Counted from the first letter of the stretch, positions 40,882 to 48,827 are shown. The stretch: DNA of 64,000 bases from Hyphomicrobium_A sp963728165 (GCA_963728165.1 CAVSIY010000002.1:62001-126000); one strand, 5' to 3'. Numbers and translations are program-made. Notes: generated by a model not told the origin, from the letters alone.

Positions 40882-41400
40882 TCATGCGGCCTCGCCCTGC
40901 GATGCCTTCGCCTGGATGACGCGTGCGAGCTGGGCTCCCGGCTCCATCAGCGTGCGGGCGATCTTGGTCGCCGGCGCGTTGAGAAGACCGATGAGCTGGG
41001 CTCTGAGCTCATCCAACGATGGCAGCTCGGCGAGCGCTTTGACGCCGTTCGCGTCGAGGACCGTCGCGCCCATCGCGCCGCCGAGAATGACGAGCTTGTC
41101 ATTCCCTTTGGCATACGTGACCGAGACCTTCGCCGCCGCGATCGGATCCTTCGAGTAGGCGAGGCACGTCGGCCCCGTGAAGAGATCGGTAATCGCTTCG
41201 TACGAAGTGTCCTTCAGCGCGAGCTTCGCCAGCCGATTCTTGGCCACCTTGACCTTGCCGCCAGCCTCTTTGACGCGCTGGCGGTAGTCGGTCATCTGGG
41301 CGACCGTCATGCCGGCATAGTGGGCGACGACCACCAACCCCGTGTCCTTGAACACGGTGTTGAGAGACGTCACGAGCTCACGTTTCGCGGCTCTGTCCAC
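40882..41400 (-). CDS. rplJ: 50S ribosomal protein L10
   Basis: L10 has 172 residues: VDRAAKRELVTSLNTVFKDTGLVVVAHYAGMTVAQMTDYRQRVKEAGGKVKVAKNRLAKLAL, with the C-terminal helix that anchors L7/L12 dimers. The GTG start at 41400 is chosen because GGAG lies seven bases upstream and the length matches alphaproteobacterial L10; a longer ORF to 41451 adds unrelated sequence. In other bacteria L10-L12 represses this mRNA by binding the leader. Confidence 0.95.
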   Translation of the reverse strand: MDRAAKRELVTSLNTVFKDTGLVVVAHYAGMTVAQMTDYRQRVKEAGGKVKVAKNRLAKLALKDTSYEAITDLFTGPTCLAYSKDPIAAAKVSVTYAKGNDKLVILGGAMGATVLDANGVKALAELPSLDELRAQLIGLLNAPATKIARTLMEPGAQLARVIQAKASQGEAA

Positions 41401-41762
41401 CTGCTCACTCCAATTTGCGGGTCGGCCTTGCGGCGTTCCCGCGGGTTGCACCTTGCCGCCGTCGGCGGGAGACCCGCTTCAAGGCGACGCTTCTTGCTGT
41501 CCTTGTCCGCGCGCCCAACGGGCGGCACGGTGCTGACCCAGGTTCAAACCGGCTGTCCTGCCCGCGCACGCGGGCGATCGAACCGGGTTCTTGCCTGTCT
41601 CATGCGGGCCCTGCTTGAGGCTTAGACCGGACGATCCCGAAAGACCGGCCGGCACCCACAATCTCGGACAGTTCCGGAGGAAAAGGGACACGCCCTTCCC
41701 GCCGGAGCATCCAGGCACGCGCCCTTTGTGGGACGCGGGCCTGAATTCTTGTCGGCTCCCGG
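41401..41762 (-). other. rplA-rplJ gap, candidate L10 leader
   Basis: These 362 bases between rplA and rplJ contain no supported gene. On the transcript strand there are short hairpins such as GCCCGCG-TG-CGCGGGC near 41564-41579 and a GC-rich region (GGCGGCAAGG...CCGCAAGGCC) close to rplJ. The L10-L12 autoregulatory leader of other bacteria sits exactly here, so an L10-binding kink-turn is likely, but I could not identify it by eye. No clear promoter was found. Confidence 0.35.
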
Positions 41763-42512
41763 CTACCCGAGGCCCTGTCCACCGCCGAGCGCCGCGGCAT
41801 CGATCTTGATGCCAGGCCCCATGGTGGAGCTGATCGAAACCTTCTTCACGTAGGTCCCCTTGGAGCCGGGCGGCTTGGCCTTGATCACGGCGTCCACGAA
41901 AGCCTTCACGTTCTCGGCGAGCGCCTTCTCGGTGAAGCTCGCCTTGCCGACGCCCGCATGCACGATGCCGGCCTTCTCCACGCGGAACTCCACCGAGCCG
42001 CCCTTGGCGCCTTGGACCGCGCTGGTGACGTCCATGGTGACAGTGCCGACGCGTGGGTTCGGCATCAGGCCGCGCGGGCCCAAAACCTTACCGAGTCGAC
42101 CGACGAGACCCATCATGTCGGGCGTGGCGATGCAGCGGTCGAAGTTGATCTGGCCCTTGTTGATCTGCTCGACCAGATCCTCGGCTCCAATCACGTCGGC
42201 ACCCGCAGCCTTGGCCTCGTCGGCCTTGGGCCCGCGCGCAAACACGGCGACGCGCAGCTTGCGGCCGGAGCCGTTCGGCAGATTGCACACGCCGCGCACC
42301 ACCTGGTCGGCATGCTTGGGATCGACGCCCAAATTCATCGCCACCTCGATCGTCTCGTCGAACTTGGCCTTGGCGCGCTCCTTGACGAGCTTCACCGCCT
42401 CATCGACCGAGTAGAACTTGTCGCGGCTGAAACCGCCTTGCGCCGCCGCGAGCCGCTTGCCGCCAGCTACGCGCGTCGCCTTGATCGCCTCTTTGCTCAT
42501 CTTCTGCGCCAT
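41763..42512 (-). CDS. rplA: 50S ribosomal protein L1
   Basis: L1 has 249 residues, with KFYSVDEAVKLVKERAKAKFDETIEVAMNLGVDPKHADQVVRG and VIGAEDLVEQINKGQINFDRCIATPDMMGLVGRLGKVLGPRGLMPNPRVGTVT, the diagnostic core. It forms the mobile E-site stalk and in E. coli represses the rplKA mRNA. The start at 42512 has AAGGAG seven bases upstream; the extra N-terminal residues (AQKMSKEAIKATRVAG) and the Gly-rich end (AALGGGQGLG) are slightly longer than in E. coli. Confidence 0.97.
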   Translation of the reverse strand: MAQKMSKEAIKATRVAGGKRLAAAQGGFSRDKFYSVDEAVKLVKERAKAKFDETIEVAMNLGVDPKHADQVVRGVCNLPNGSGRKLRVAVFARGPKADEAKAAGADVIGAEDLVEQINKGQINFDRCIATPDMMGLVGRLGKVLGPRGLMPNPRVGTVTMDVTSAVQGAKGGSVEFRVEKAGIVHAGVGKASFTEKALAENVKAFVDAVIKAKPPGSKGTYVKKVSISSTMGPGIKIDAAALGGGQGLG

Positions 42513-42516
42513 CGCT

Positions 42517-42945
42517 CTACTCCTTGACCTCGAGGCCCATAGAGCGGGCGGAGCCGGCGATCGTCTTGGCGGCCGCCTCGACGTCGTCGGTGTTCAGATC
42601 CTTGAGCTTCAGCTTCGCGATGTCGCGAACCTGCGCCATGGTGACTTGGCCGGCGACGCCGCGGCCCGGGTCCTTGCTGCCCGACTTGATGCTCGCCGCC
42701 TTCTTGAGGAAGAAGGAGGCCGGCGGCGTGTGCATCTCGAAGGTGAAGGAGCGGTCGGTGAAAACCGTGATCTTCACCGGAATGGGCGTGCCTTGCTCCA
42801 TGTCCTTGGTCTTGGCGTTGAACGCCTTGCAGAACTCCATGATGTTGACGCCGCGCTGTCCCAGCGCCGGTCCGATCGGCGGCGAGGGATTGGCCGCCCC
42901 CGCCGGCACCTGAAGATTGATGTAGCCGTCAATTTTCTTCGCCAT
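42517..42945 (-). CDS. rplK: 50S ribosomal protein L11
   Basis: L11 has 142 residues: KKIDGYINLQVPAGAANPSPPIGPALGQRGVNIMEFCKAFNAKTKDMEQGTPIPVKITVFTDRSFTFEMHTPPASFFLKKAA. The proline-rich PSPPIGPALGQ loop is the thiostrepton-site region in the GTPase centre. The gene is followed by rplA after four bases. Its leader has three small hairpins (42967-43041). Confidence 0.98.
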   Translation of the reverse strand: MAKKIDGYINLQVPAGAANPSPPIGPALGQRGVNIMEFCKAFNAKTKDMEQGTPIPVKITVFTDRSFTFEMHTPPASFFLKKAASIKSGSKDPGRGVAGQVTMAQVRDIAKLKLKDLNTDDVEAAAKTIAGSARSMGLEVKE

Positions 42946-42966
42946 AGTCTCCCCTTAGCACTTGAC

Positions 42967-43041
42967 GGGAAGGGGCTTCCTTCCCAGGGTTAGCGGTCTA
43001 ACGGGCTTTGAAGGCCCTCCCGCACAGTCCGCAGGGAGGCC
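42967..43041 (-). promoter_or_regulatory. Hairpin array in the rplK leader
   Basis: Three consecutive stems precede rplK in the transcript: GGCCTCCC (43041-43034) with GGGAGGGCC (43021-43013), GTTAG-ACCG-CTAAC (43002-42989), and GGGAAGG-AAGCC-CCTTCCC (42985-42967). The last ends 21 bases before the ATG. In E. coli and many bacteria L1 represses rplKA by binding a leader stem-loop here, so this array is the natural candidate, though the exact L1 motif was not established. Confidence 0.45.
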
Positions 43042-43130
43042 TCGTGAGAGGTTGTCTCTGCGGCTCGACACGAATGTGCGCGCTCAATCTCAACTAGCGC
43101 GCCAACCATCTCGTCTCCTCCTGCCCTCGC

Positions 43131-43667
43131 CTAGGCCGGCACCTTCTCCACCTGCCCAAACTCCAGCTCGACCGGGGTCGGGCGACCGAAGATCGACACC
43201 GCCACCTTGAGCCGCGAGCGCTCCTCGTCGACCTCTTCCACGTGTCCCTGGAACGAGGCGAAGGGTCCGTCGGCCACCTTCACCTGCTCGCCGACCTCGA
43301 ACGTGATCGAGGGCTTGGGCCGCTCCACGCCCTCCTTGACCTGGTGGAGGATGCGCATCGCCTCATCCTCCGAGATGGGCATCGGCTTATTCTCGGCGCC
43401 AAGGAAGCCCGTCACCTTCGGCGTGTTCTTGATCAGGAGGAACGCGGGGTCCGTCATCTCCATCTTGACCAGCACGTAGCCCGGCAGGAACTTGCGCTCC
43501 GCCTGCACCTTGCGCCCGCGCTTAACCTCGATCACCTCCTCGGTCGGCACCAGCACCTCCTCGAAGAGGTGATCTAGTCCCGCCGCCTTGGCGCGCTCGC
43601 GGATGGCGTCCGCAACCTTGCGCTCGAAGTTGGTGTAGGCATGCACAATATACCAGCGCTTCGCCAT
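43131..43667 (-). CDS. nusG: Transcription termination/antitermination factor NusG
   Basis: NusG has 178 residues. The N-terminal NGN domain starts MAKRWYIVHAYTNFERKVADAIRERA and contains RKFLPGYVLVKMEMTDPAFLLIKNTPKVTGFLG; the C-terminal KOW domain is GEQVKVADGPFASFQGHVEEVDEERSRLKVAVSIFGRPTPVELEFGQVEKV. It links RNA polymerase to Rho or to ribosomal S10 (rpsJ, also in this window). The start at 43667 excludes a 49-residue leader that overlaps secE in another frame. Confidence 0.97.
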   Translation of the reverse strand: MAKRWYIVHAYTNFERKVADAIRERAKAAGLDHLFEEVLVPTEEVIEVKRGRKVQAERKFLPGYVLVKMEMTDPAFLLIKNTPKVTGFLGAENKPMPISEDEAMRILHQVKEGVERPKPSITFEVGEQVKVADGPFASFQGHVEEVDEERSRLKVAVSIFGRPTPVELEFGQVEKVPA

Positions 43668-43731
43668 TGCCTCTTTCTCGGGGCGCATTTGCGCGAGATT
43701 GGTGGACACGTTCAGCTTCCGCCCTGACCGT

Positions 43732-43929
43732 CTAGCGGCTCCCGCCCAGCACCAGCCGGACGAGCCACCCGATCGCCTGATCCGTGATAAGGAAAAACAC
43801 CGAGGCCAACGCAACCATCAGCAAGACCATGAGGGTGGTGATCCACACCTCTTTCCAGGTCGGCCAAGTAACCTTGGCCACCTCCTGGCGAACTTCCTGA
43901 ATAAACTCCACGGGGTTGTATTTGGCCAT
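43732..43929 (-). CDS. secE: Preprotein translocase subunit SecE
   Basis: This is the short, single-helix form of SecE with 65 residues: MAKYNPVEFIQEVRQEVAKVTWPTWKEVWITTLMVLLMVALASVFFLITDQAIGWLVRLVLGG. VRQEVAKVTWPTWKEV is the conserved amphipathic segment that clamps SecY. The longer ORF upstream reads through the tRNA-Trp gene and is not coding. It lies between tRNA-Trp and nusG, the common proteobacterial arrangement. Confidence 0.95.
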   Translation of the reverse strand: MAKYNPVEFIQEVRQEVAKVTWPTWKEVWITTLMVLLMVALASVFFLITDQAIGWLVRLVLGGSR

Positions 43930-44029
43930 TAAAGTGACGTCCCCGGGCGAAGTGCGACAATCTGACGCATCGAAAGCGCCAAAAACCAGCCGCTCCGGCG
44001 CCCTCTTCCGGCTAGCGACCAACACGATC

Positions 44030-44105
44030 TGGCAGGGGCGGAGGGTCTCGAACCCCCAACCTTCGGTTTTGGAGACCGACGCTCTGCCAATTGAGCTACA
44101 CCCCT
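44030..44105 (-). tRNA. tRNA-Trp (anticodon CCA)
   Basis: A 76-base cloverleaf with encoded CCA: acceptor AGGGGTG pairs with CGCCCCT, the D arm is GTAGCTCAATTGGCAGAGC, the anticodon loop TCTCCAAAA gives CCA, and the T arm is GGGGGTTCGAGACCCTC. It lies directly upstream of secE-nusG, probably on the same transcript, from a promoter at 44146-44174. Confidence 0.97.
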
Positions 44106-44145
44106 TTTTCGCGTGGACGTGCGCCGCTCCCACGCGGGGGCGGCA

Positions 44146-44174
44146 TACTTAGCGGAACTTTTTGCCTTTGTCAC
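44146..44174 (-). promoter_or_regulatory. Promoter upstream of tRNA-Trp-secE-nusG
   Basis: On the minus strand GTGACA (44174-44169) and TAAGTA (44151-44146) are separated by 17 bases. The -35 box has one mismatch to consensus; the -10 is weaker. It lies about 40 bases before the tRNA-Trp 5' end and within the short gap after ybjQ. Confidence 0.45.
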
Positions 44175-44187
44175 TTGCTAGTGGCGC

Positions 44188-44529
44188 TTATGCCTCAAGG
44201 CGGCTGCCACGGGCCTCCTCGACGACGACGGCGGTGCCGTAGGCCAGCACCTCCGTTACCGCAGCGGCGATCTCGTTGGCGTCGTAGCGCATTGCGAGCA
44301 CGGCGTTGGCCCCAAGGCTCTCGGCGTTGGCGATGAGCGCCTCGTAGGCCTCGCGGCGGGCTTGCTCGGCGAGCTTGGTATATAGAGTGATATTACCGCC
44401 AAAGAAGATCTGGATCGCCGCCCCGATGTTGCCGACGATGGAGCGCGAGCGCACCGTCAGGCCGCGCGCCACCCCCAGGTGCTGGACCACGCGGAATCCG
44501 GACAGATCGTTAGTCGTGACGACCAGCAT
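44188..44529 (-). CDS. YbjQ/UPF0145-family protein
   Basis: This 113-residue protein belongs to the UPF0145 (YbjQ) family, small cytosolic proteins of unknown function that form pentamer-like rings: MLVVTTNDLSGFRVVQHLGVARGLTVRSRSIVGNIGAAIQIFFGGNITLYTKLAEQARREAYEALIANAESLGANAVLAMRYDANEI. The motif GANAVLAMRYD and the GGNI turn are typical. It occupies the place between tRNA-Gly and tRNA-Trp where many alphaproteobacteria keep a tuf gene. Confidence 0.9.
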   Translation of the reverse strand: MLVVTTNDLSGFRVVQHLGVARGLTVRSRSIVGNIGAAIQIFFGGNITLYTKLAEQARREAYEALIANAESLGANAVLAMRYDANEIAAAVTEVLAYGTAVVVEEARGSRLEA

Positions 44530-44564
44530 GGCGCCTACCCCTTCATAGCTGCCGGCAACCGGGT

Positions 44565-44638
44565 TGGAGCGGGTGAAGGGAATCGAACCCTCGTCATCAG
44601 CTTGGAAGGCTGTTGCTCTACCATTGAGCTACACCCGC
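44565..44638 (-). tRNA. tRNA-Gly (anticodon TCC)
   Basis: A 74-base gene with encoded CCA: acceptor GCGGGTG pairs with CACCCGC, the D arm is GTAGCTCAATGGTAGAGC, the anticodon loop CTTCCAA gives TCC, and the T arm is GAGGGTTCGATTCCCTT. It is part of a Tyr-Gly-Trp series leading into secE-nusG. Confidence 0.96.
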
Positions 44639-44817
44639 AATCGCAAAGTAAAAGCCGCCGAGACGCCCTCGGGGCAGTTGAAATAGTCGGTTCCGATGGG
44701 CTTGGAAAGCCTCAATTGACGCGGTCCATTACGCGGCGGGGCGGGCTAGGCCCGCATGTGCGGCAATACCCATCGATGCAAGAACATATATATATTTGGC
44801 AACGAGGATGCGAACCG

Positions 44818-45042
44818 ATGAAACGCCAGACCGGGCTCTCCTTGTTGCAACGTCACCGCGCCGAGCTGGTCGAGCTTGGCGTCGAGAGCCTGTCGATCGT
44901 CGGATCGACGGCGCGCGAGGAAGCACGCGCCTCATCCGACGTGGACGTGGTGGTCCGGCTGACGGAGGGCGCCCCCGGAGAATTCCTGATTGAGAAATCC
45001 GAGGCGCTGCCCAGGCAAAACCAAGAGCTGTTTGCAGCGCGA
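44818..45042 (+). pseudogene. Truncated MNT-type nucleotidyltransferase
   Basis: The frame from 44818 reads MKRQTGLSLLQRHRAELVELGVESLSIVGSTAREEARASSDVDVVVRLTEG, with the nucleotidyltransferase GS-x10-DxD motif (GSTAREEARASSDVDVVV) of MntA-like antitoxins of HEPN/MNT pairs. The rest of the domain, normally another 40-50 residues, is not recognisable, and at 45043 the frame runs into the 3' end of the tRNA-Tyr gene on the other strand. No HEPN toxin is adjacent. It looks like a remnant cut off at a tRNA boundary. Confidence 0.6.
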
Positions 45043-45127
45043 TGGTGGAGGGGGCTGGATTCGAACCAGCGTAGGCGAAGCCAACGGATTTACAGTCCGT
45101 CCCCTTTAGCCACTCGGGCACCCCTCC
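45043..45127 (-). tRNA. tRNA-Tyr (anticodon GTA)
   Basis: An 85-base class II tRNA with encoded CCA: acceptor GGAGGGG pairs with CCCCTCC, the anticodon loop CTGTAAA gives GTA, a variable arm follows (TTGGCTTCGCCTAC), and the T arm is CTGGTTCGAATCCAG. A nucleotidyltransferase remnant ends exactly at its 3' end. Confidence 0.96.
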
Positions 45128-45207
45128 TCGAGCACCACTCTTTCACTCTAGGGCAGCGGGGCCCGCAAATGAAATCGCCCCGCGCGTTTCGGCGGCGGGG
45201 CATGCGG

Positions 45208-45236
45208 TTTATGGTGAGCGGGCCCTTGGATGTCAA
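45208..45236 (-). promoter_or_regulatory. Possible promoter of tRNA-Tyr
   Basis: On the minus strand a perfect TTGACA (45236-45231) and CATAAA (45213-45208) are 17 bases apart, about 80 bases before tRNA-Tyr. The -10 matches consensus at four positions. It overlaps the region just upstream of rlmB on the opposite strand. Confidence 0.45.
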
Positions 45237-45287
45237 ATGGAAAAGCGCCAGGATGCGCCCTGCCGCAACACACCCGAACCCCATCGC

Positions 45288-46103
45288 ATGAAACCCATCG
45301 CTCGCCGCCGGCCCGATGCGCCGCGCGGCTCAAAACCACGCAAAAGCCATGCGGGCCATCGTCCTCCGCGCGTCGACGGCGGCGACGGGCCCCTGCTCCT
45401 CTATGGCGTGCACGCCGTCGAGGCGGCGCTGCTCAATCCGGAGCGGAAGATTAATCGGCTCCTGATGACGGAGAACGCGGAGAACCGCTTGAAGGAGGCC
45501 GTGAGCGCGCGCCAGCTGGCGCCCGAGCGCGTGGCCCCGCGCGACCTCGACCGCCGGCTGGGGCCCGACACCGTGCATCAGGGCGTCCTCGCCGAGGCCG
45601 AGCTGCTCGAGGAGCCGACGCTCGCCGACCTCGCCGCCAGGGCCGGTGCCGCCGGCCCGCTCGTCCTCCTCGACCACGTCACCGACCCGCACAACGTCGG
45701 TGCCATCCTGCGCTCGGCTTCGGTGTTCGGCGCGAGCGGCCTCGTCATGACGCGGCGTCACAGCCCGCCGCTCGACGGCACGCTCGCCAAATCGGCTTCA
45801 GGTGCGCTCGAGCACGTGCCCATCGCGCTGGTGCAGAACCTCGCCCGCGCGCTGGCCGAGCTGAAGGAGCTCGACTTCACGACGCTCGGCCTCGACGACG
45901 GAGCCGAGCGGCTGATCGAGGACGAGACCTTCGAGGGGCGCATCGCGCTCGTGCTCGGCGCCGAAGGCAAGGGCCTGCGCCAGCTGACGCGCGAAAGCTG
46001 CGACCAGCTCGTGCGCATCGCCACGCTTGGGCCCATCGCCAGCCTCAACGTGTCGAACGCGGCAGCGATCGCGCTGCACCTGGCGGCTTGGCGCCGGCGC
46101 TGA
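45288..46103 (+). CDS. rlmB: 23S rRNA (guanosine-2'-O-)-methyltransferase RlmB/TrmH family
   Basis: This 271-residue SpoU-type (SPOUT) methyltransferase has a substrate-binding N-domain (LLYGVHAVEAALLNPERKINRLLMTENA) and the three catalytic motifs LLDHVTDPHNVGAILRSA, VLGAEGKGLRQLTRESCD and IASLNVSNAAAIALHLAAW. It 2'-O-methylates a guanosine in 23S rRNA (G2251 in E. coli) using SAM. The start at 45288 (MKPIARRRPDAPRG) is preferred over an ORF start 17 codons earlier because the basic N-terminus is typical. It is divergent from the tRNA-Tyr gene. Confidence 0.92.
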   Translation: MKPIARRRPDAPRGSKPRKSHAGHRPPRVDGGDGPLLLYGVHAVEAALLNPERKINRLLMTENAENRLKEAVSARQLAPERVAPRDLDRRLGPDTVHQGVLAEAELLEEPTLADLAARAGAAGPLVLLDHVTDPHNVGAILRSASVFGASGLVMTRRHSPPLDGTLAKSASGALEHVPIALVQNLARALAELKELDFTTLGLDDGAERLIEDETFEGRIALVLGAEGKGLRQLTRESCDQLVRIATLGPIASLNVSNAAAIALHLAAWRRR

Positions 46104-46130
46104 GGCGAGCCGCTGAAACTTTGACGCCCG

Positions 46131-46451
46131 TCAGTCGCAGATCAGCGGACGATGGCAGACGCGCTCGCCGCCACGGCACACGGTCTCGCCGTAGTCGTTA
46201 TCGAAGCAGCGCCGGCCCTCCCAGTGGCAACGCGGGCGGCCGCGATAGCAGCGGCCCTCGTCGTCATCGCCGTAGTAGCGGTCACCGCGCGCGCTGGCGG
46301 CCGCACCGAGAATGCCGAGGCCGATGATGCCGGCGGCGATGCCGAGCCCGACGCCGCGACCATGGCCGGCCTCGGCTTGCTGCACGGATGCCGTCGCCAG
46401 CCCAGCGGCGAGCGTCAACGCCAGCACGGGATGCAGGATCTTCCTGATCAT
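46131..46451 (-). CDS. Small cysteine-rich secreted protein with glycine-zipper-like helix
   Basis: This 106-residue protein starts with a signal peptide (MIRKILHPVLALTLAAGLATASVQQAEAG). A glycine-rich hydrophobic segment follows (VGLGIAAGIIGLGILGAAA), then a polar domain with six cysteines (CYRGRPRCHWEGRRCFDNDYGETVCRGGERVCHRPLIC), probably three disulphides. It is likely periplasmic or envelope associated. No function is recognised. Similar small proteins are common in Hyphomicrobiales. A longer ORF upstream is an artefact. Confidence 0.75.
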   Translation of the reverse strand: MIRKILHPVLALTLAAGLATASVQQAEAGHGRGVGLGIAAGIIGLGILGAAASARGDRYYGDDDEGRCYRGRPRCHWEGRRCFDNDYGETVCRGGERVCHRPLICD

Positions 46452-46612
46452 GCGAAGTCTCCGAAATTGAGAGCCGCACATCAAAGCGGCAAATGCATCG
46501 AGCGAGAGAACGCGCGGGGGCTTTCCCCCGTTCCCCTCATGATGCAAAGCCTCGCCACATGAATGTGGCCTGAACGCGGATCGAATTGCGGCCGCTTCGC
46601 GCCGTGTCGGCG

Positions 46613-46969
46613 CTACTTGAGGTACTCGCGGCAGCATCCGCCGACCGGCACGGGAATTGGCGCCGGCACGGCGTAGTAGCGCGCCCGGCGGCGGGCCCAG
46701 TAGCGCCGCCCATAGCGCCAATAGGGACGCTCGTAGCGCGGCCAGTAACCGCGCGGCATGTAGACGTAAGGGTAAGGGTCGGGCGCGAACGTCGCCATGT
46801 AGTAGACGTTGCGGTACTGCGGATAATAGACGAAGTGCCTGACCGTCTGCGGCCCGCACCATCCCGCAGGTGCCCCGCGCCGACACCAGCCCGCCTCGGC
46901 GGAGCCGTGACCTGCAATGGCGAACGCAACGATGACGCTGATCAGGGCAAGCGCACTCTTCACTCGCAT
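46613..46969 (-). CDS. Small secreted Tyr/Arg/Pro-rich protein
   Basis: This 118-residue protein has a signal peptide (MRVKSALALISVIVAFAIAGHGSAEAG), a paired-cysteine stretch (WCRRGAPAGWCG) and a Tyr/Arg/Trp/Pro-rich body (YMPRGYWPRYERPYWRYGRRYWARRRARYYAVPAPIPVPVGGCCREYLK). It is probably periplasmic or surface exposed; function not recognised. It lies upstream of the other small secreted gene on the same strand with a 160-base gap. Confidence 0.7.
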   Translation of the reverse strand: MRVKSALALISVIVAFAIAGHGSAEAGWCRRGAPAGWCGPQTVRHFVYYPQYRNVYYMATFAPDPYPYVYMPRGYWPRYERPYWRYGRRYWARRRARYYAVPAPIPVPVGGCCREYLK

Positions 46970-47290
46970 GCTCGTACTACCTCGAACTTGATCGACCCAA
47001 CGCAACTTTCATTCACCATAGCGAAAATGGATAACGAACCTCTAAGCGCCGGGTCGATTGTGATGGCGTTGCGCCAACTCTCCCCGCGCTGCCGATGGCA
47101 TGGCAGCCTGCGCGCCTAACCCTCGCATGCTTAAGCAGATATTAGCCCGATGGCGGCACCATCGCGCCCGAGCCTTTTGGTGTGCCGGGATGGGGCCCGC
47201 GGATTTGCGGCGGACTTATCCTCGGCGCCGCGACATGCCTCCCGCGCGCCAGCGCGGGCCCGCTTTAATTCTCGGTAAGGACGCTTGAGG
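46970..47290. other. Divergent intergenic region, no gene seen
   Basis: These 321 bases separate the Tyr-rich secreted protein gene and a membrane protein gene transcribed away from each other, so both promoters should lie here. I found no convincing -35/-10 pair, palindrome or small ORF. The last 15 bases contain the ribosome site of the next gene. Confidence 0.5.
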
Positions 47291-47824
47291 ATGGACATGG
47301 CCCTCGTTACCAAAGACCTGCGTGAAGTCACGACCAAGAGCAGCCTGCTCTGGGGATTTGCGGTCGCCACTCTGGCGATCCTGTTCCTCGACCACTTTCG
47401 CCAGACGACGAGCATTCCCGCCGACTGGTATTGGGTCCTTCCCCTGGTCGCGGCCTTGAGCTGGGGCATCATCGCGGCCGGCCTCGTCTCAATGGCGATC
47501 CCGCACGTCCAGCACTGGATGGAAGCGCGCGCCGAGGAGCACAACCGGCGCATCTATGCCGCCCGCAACTTCCACGCCGCCGACAAGTTCCAAAAGGGCG
47601 TTCTTCTTTTCTACAAGGGCCGGGACCAGCAGCGCTTCAAGGCGCGCTCCGACGTGCCGGGCCTGCAGGAGATGGTGCGCGAAGGTCTGTTGGACAACGA
47701 CAGCCTCGATAAGCGCGCCGCCATGCAGCACTATCAGATCCCCGACACCGTCTGGCAGCTGCTCGACGATAGGCCCAAGGGCTGGGCCGACGGCGTCACC
47801 GCCACCGAGGCAGACTGGGCATAA
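47291..47824 (+). CDS. Two-helix membrane protein with cytosolic domain
   Basis: This protein of 177 residues (from ATG at 47291; ATG at 47297 with GAGG six bases upstream is equally possible) has two membrane helices, at about residues 18-36 and 46-70. A C-terminal soluble domain of about 105 residues follows, with charged helices (HVQHWMEARAEEHNRRIYAARNFHAADKFQKGVLLFYKGRDQQRFKARSDVPGLQEMVREG). No family recognised. It stands alone before the tRNA-Thr gene. Confidence 0.65.
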   Translation: MDMALVTKDLREVTTKSSLLWGFAVATLAILFLDHFRQTTSIPADWYWVLPLVAALSWGIIAAGLVSMAIPHVQHWMEARAEEHNRRIYAARNFHAADKFQKGVLLFYKGRDQQRFKARSDVPGLQEMVREGLLDNDSLDKRAAMQHYQIPDTVWQLLDDRPKGWADGVTATEADWA

Positions 47825-47999
47825 CGTGCACGCGCTGCGGCGCCGACACCGACGCACGCCGGGGCTCGCGTCTTTCCTCCCGGACGCGGGCCCTCTTCAC
47901 GTTCGCCGCAGGTTTAGGGCGCGCCCTGGCCGCGGCGCGCCAGGCGCTATATAAGGGGCGCCCGGTAGCCATGCAGGTGGCGCGCGCCATTCCCTGAAG

Positions 48000-48075
<76 letters not shown>

Positions 48076-48197
48076 GCGACTTAGCGGCAGAATGCGCGCC
48101 TGCGCGCCGAGCCGCGCGCGCTTGTGCTCCCTCCATTGCCGTGCTCTCGCCGCGGTCGTGCTGCACCGTCCCAAGTCCGTTTTGGATGGGGAATACC

Positions 48198-48818
48198 ATG
48201 CAGATTGCCGCTCTGATATTCATTGCTCTCGCCTCTTTCCTGTGCGCGACAGAAACGCGTGCCCAACCGACGCGCTCGCAAGATGCAGCGCCGGCCGCTT
48301 ACGAGCGTGTCGCGCCGCCGACGCCGCGGCCCGCACCCATCACGCCGGAAAATGGTGCCTGGCCGTTTGCTGCGTGGTCCTACGCCAAGGCCTACACCTT
48401 CAACTTCTTTGCCGATTCCAATACGCAGCTGCAGGTGGTGACGGCGGACAAGGTCTGGAGCCCGTATATTCGCTCCGAGCAGCTCGTATCCGAGGCTCAG
48501 GCTCGCAGCGCTGCGAAGCTCGTCCAATCGATAAACGGCACCTTTGAAAACTCGAAATGCATCTTCCCGCGCCATGCCATCGTCTACTTCGATGCGCGTG
48601 ATGAGCCGATTGCGAGTGTGGACGTGTGCTTTGAATGCGACGGGATCCTCGTCTGGCCGGACTACAAGACCAAGGATGAGAACGCCTACGCGGACCCGGC
48701 TTTCATGACGGCCTATGAGGGGGCCCTCACCCAGTTCAAGACGCTTTTCGGACAGGAGTTGGTGCTACCGCTCTCCTACACGGCGGATCCTCAGCCCCCG
48801 CCACGCCTCCTGCGCTGA
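48198..48818 (+). CDS. Secreted protein of unknown function
   Basis: This 206-residue protein has a signal peptide (MQIAALIFIALASFLCATETRAQ) with a likely cleavage after ATETRA, then a proline-rich linker (PPTPRPAPITP) and a globular domain with three cysteines (SKCIFPRHAIVYFDARDEPIASVDVCFECDGILVWPDY). Start at 48198 has GGGGA five bases upstream. No family recognised. It is in the segment between the tRNA-Thr 14-base repeats and ends ten bases from the convergent zinc-finger gene. Confidence 0.7.
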   Translation: MQIAALIFIALASFLCATETRAQPTRSQDAAPAAYERVAPPTPRPAPITPENGAWPFAAWSYAKAYTFNFFADSNTQLQVVTADKVWSPYIRSEQLVSEAQARSAAKLVQSINGTFENSKCIFPRHAIVYFDARDEPIASVDVCFECDGILVWPDYKTKDENAYADPAFMTAYEGALTQFKTLFGQELVLPLSYTADPQPPPRLLR

Positions 48819-48827
48819 ACCCCGGGA

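Noticed and set aside
44479..44817. Upstream part of the plus-strand frame that contains the nucleotidyltransferase remnant
   Set aside because: It reads through the tRNA-Gly gene on the other strand and has no protein-like features; only the part from 44818 is recognisable.
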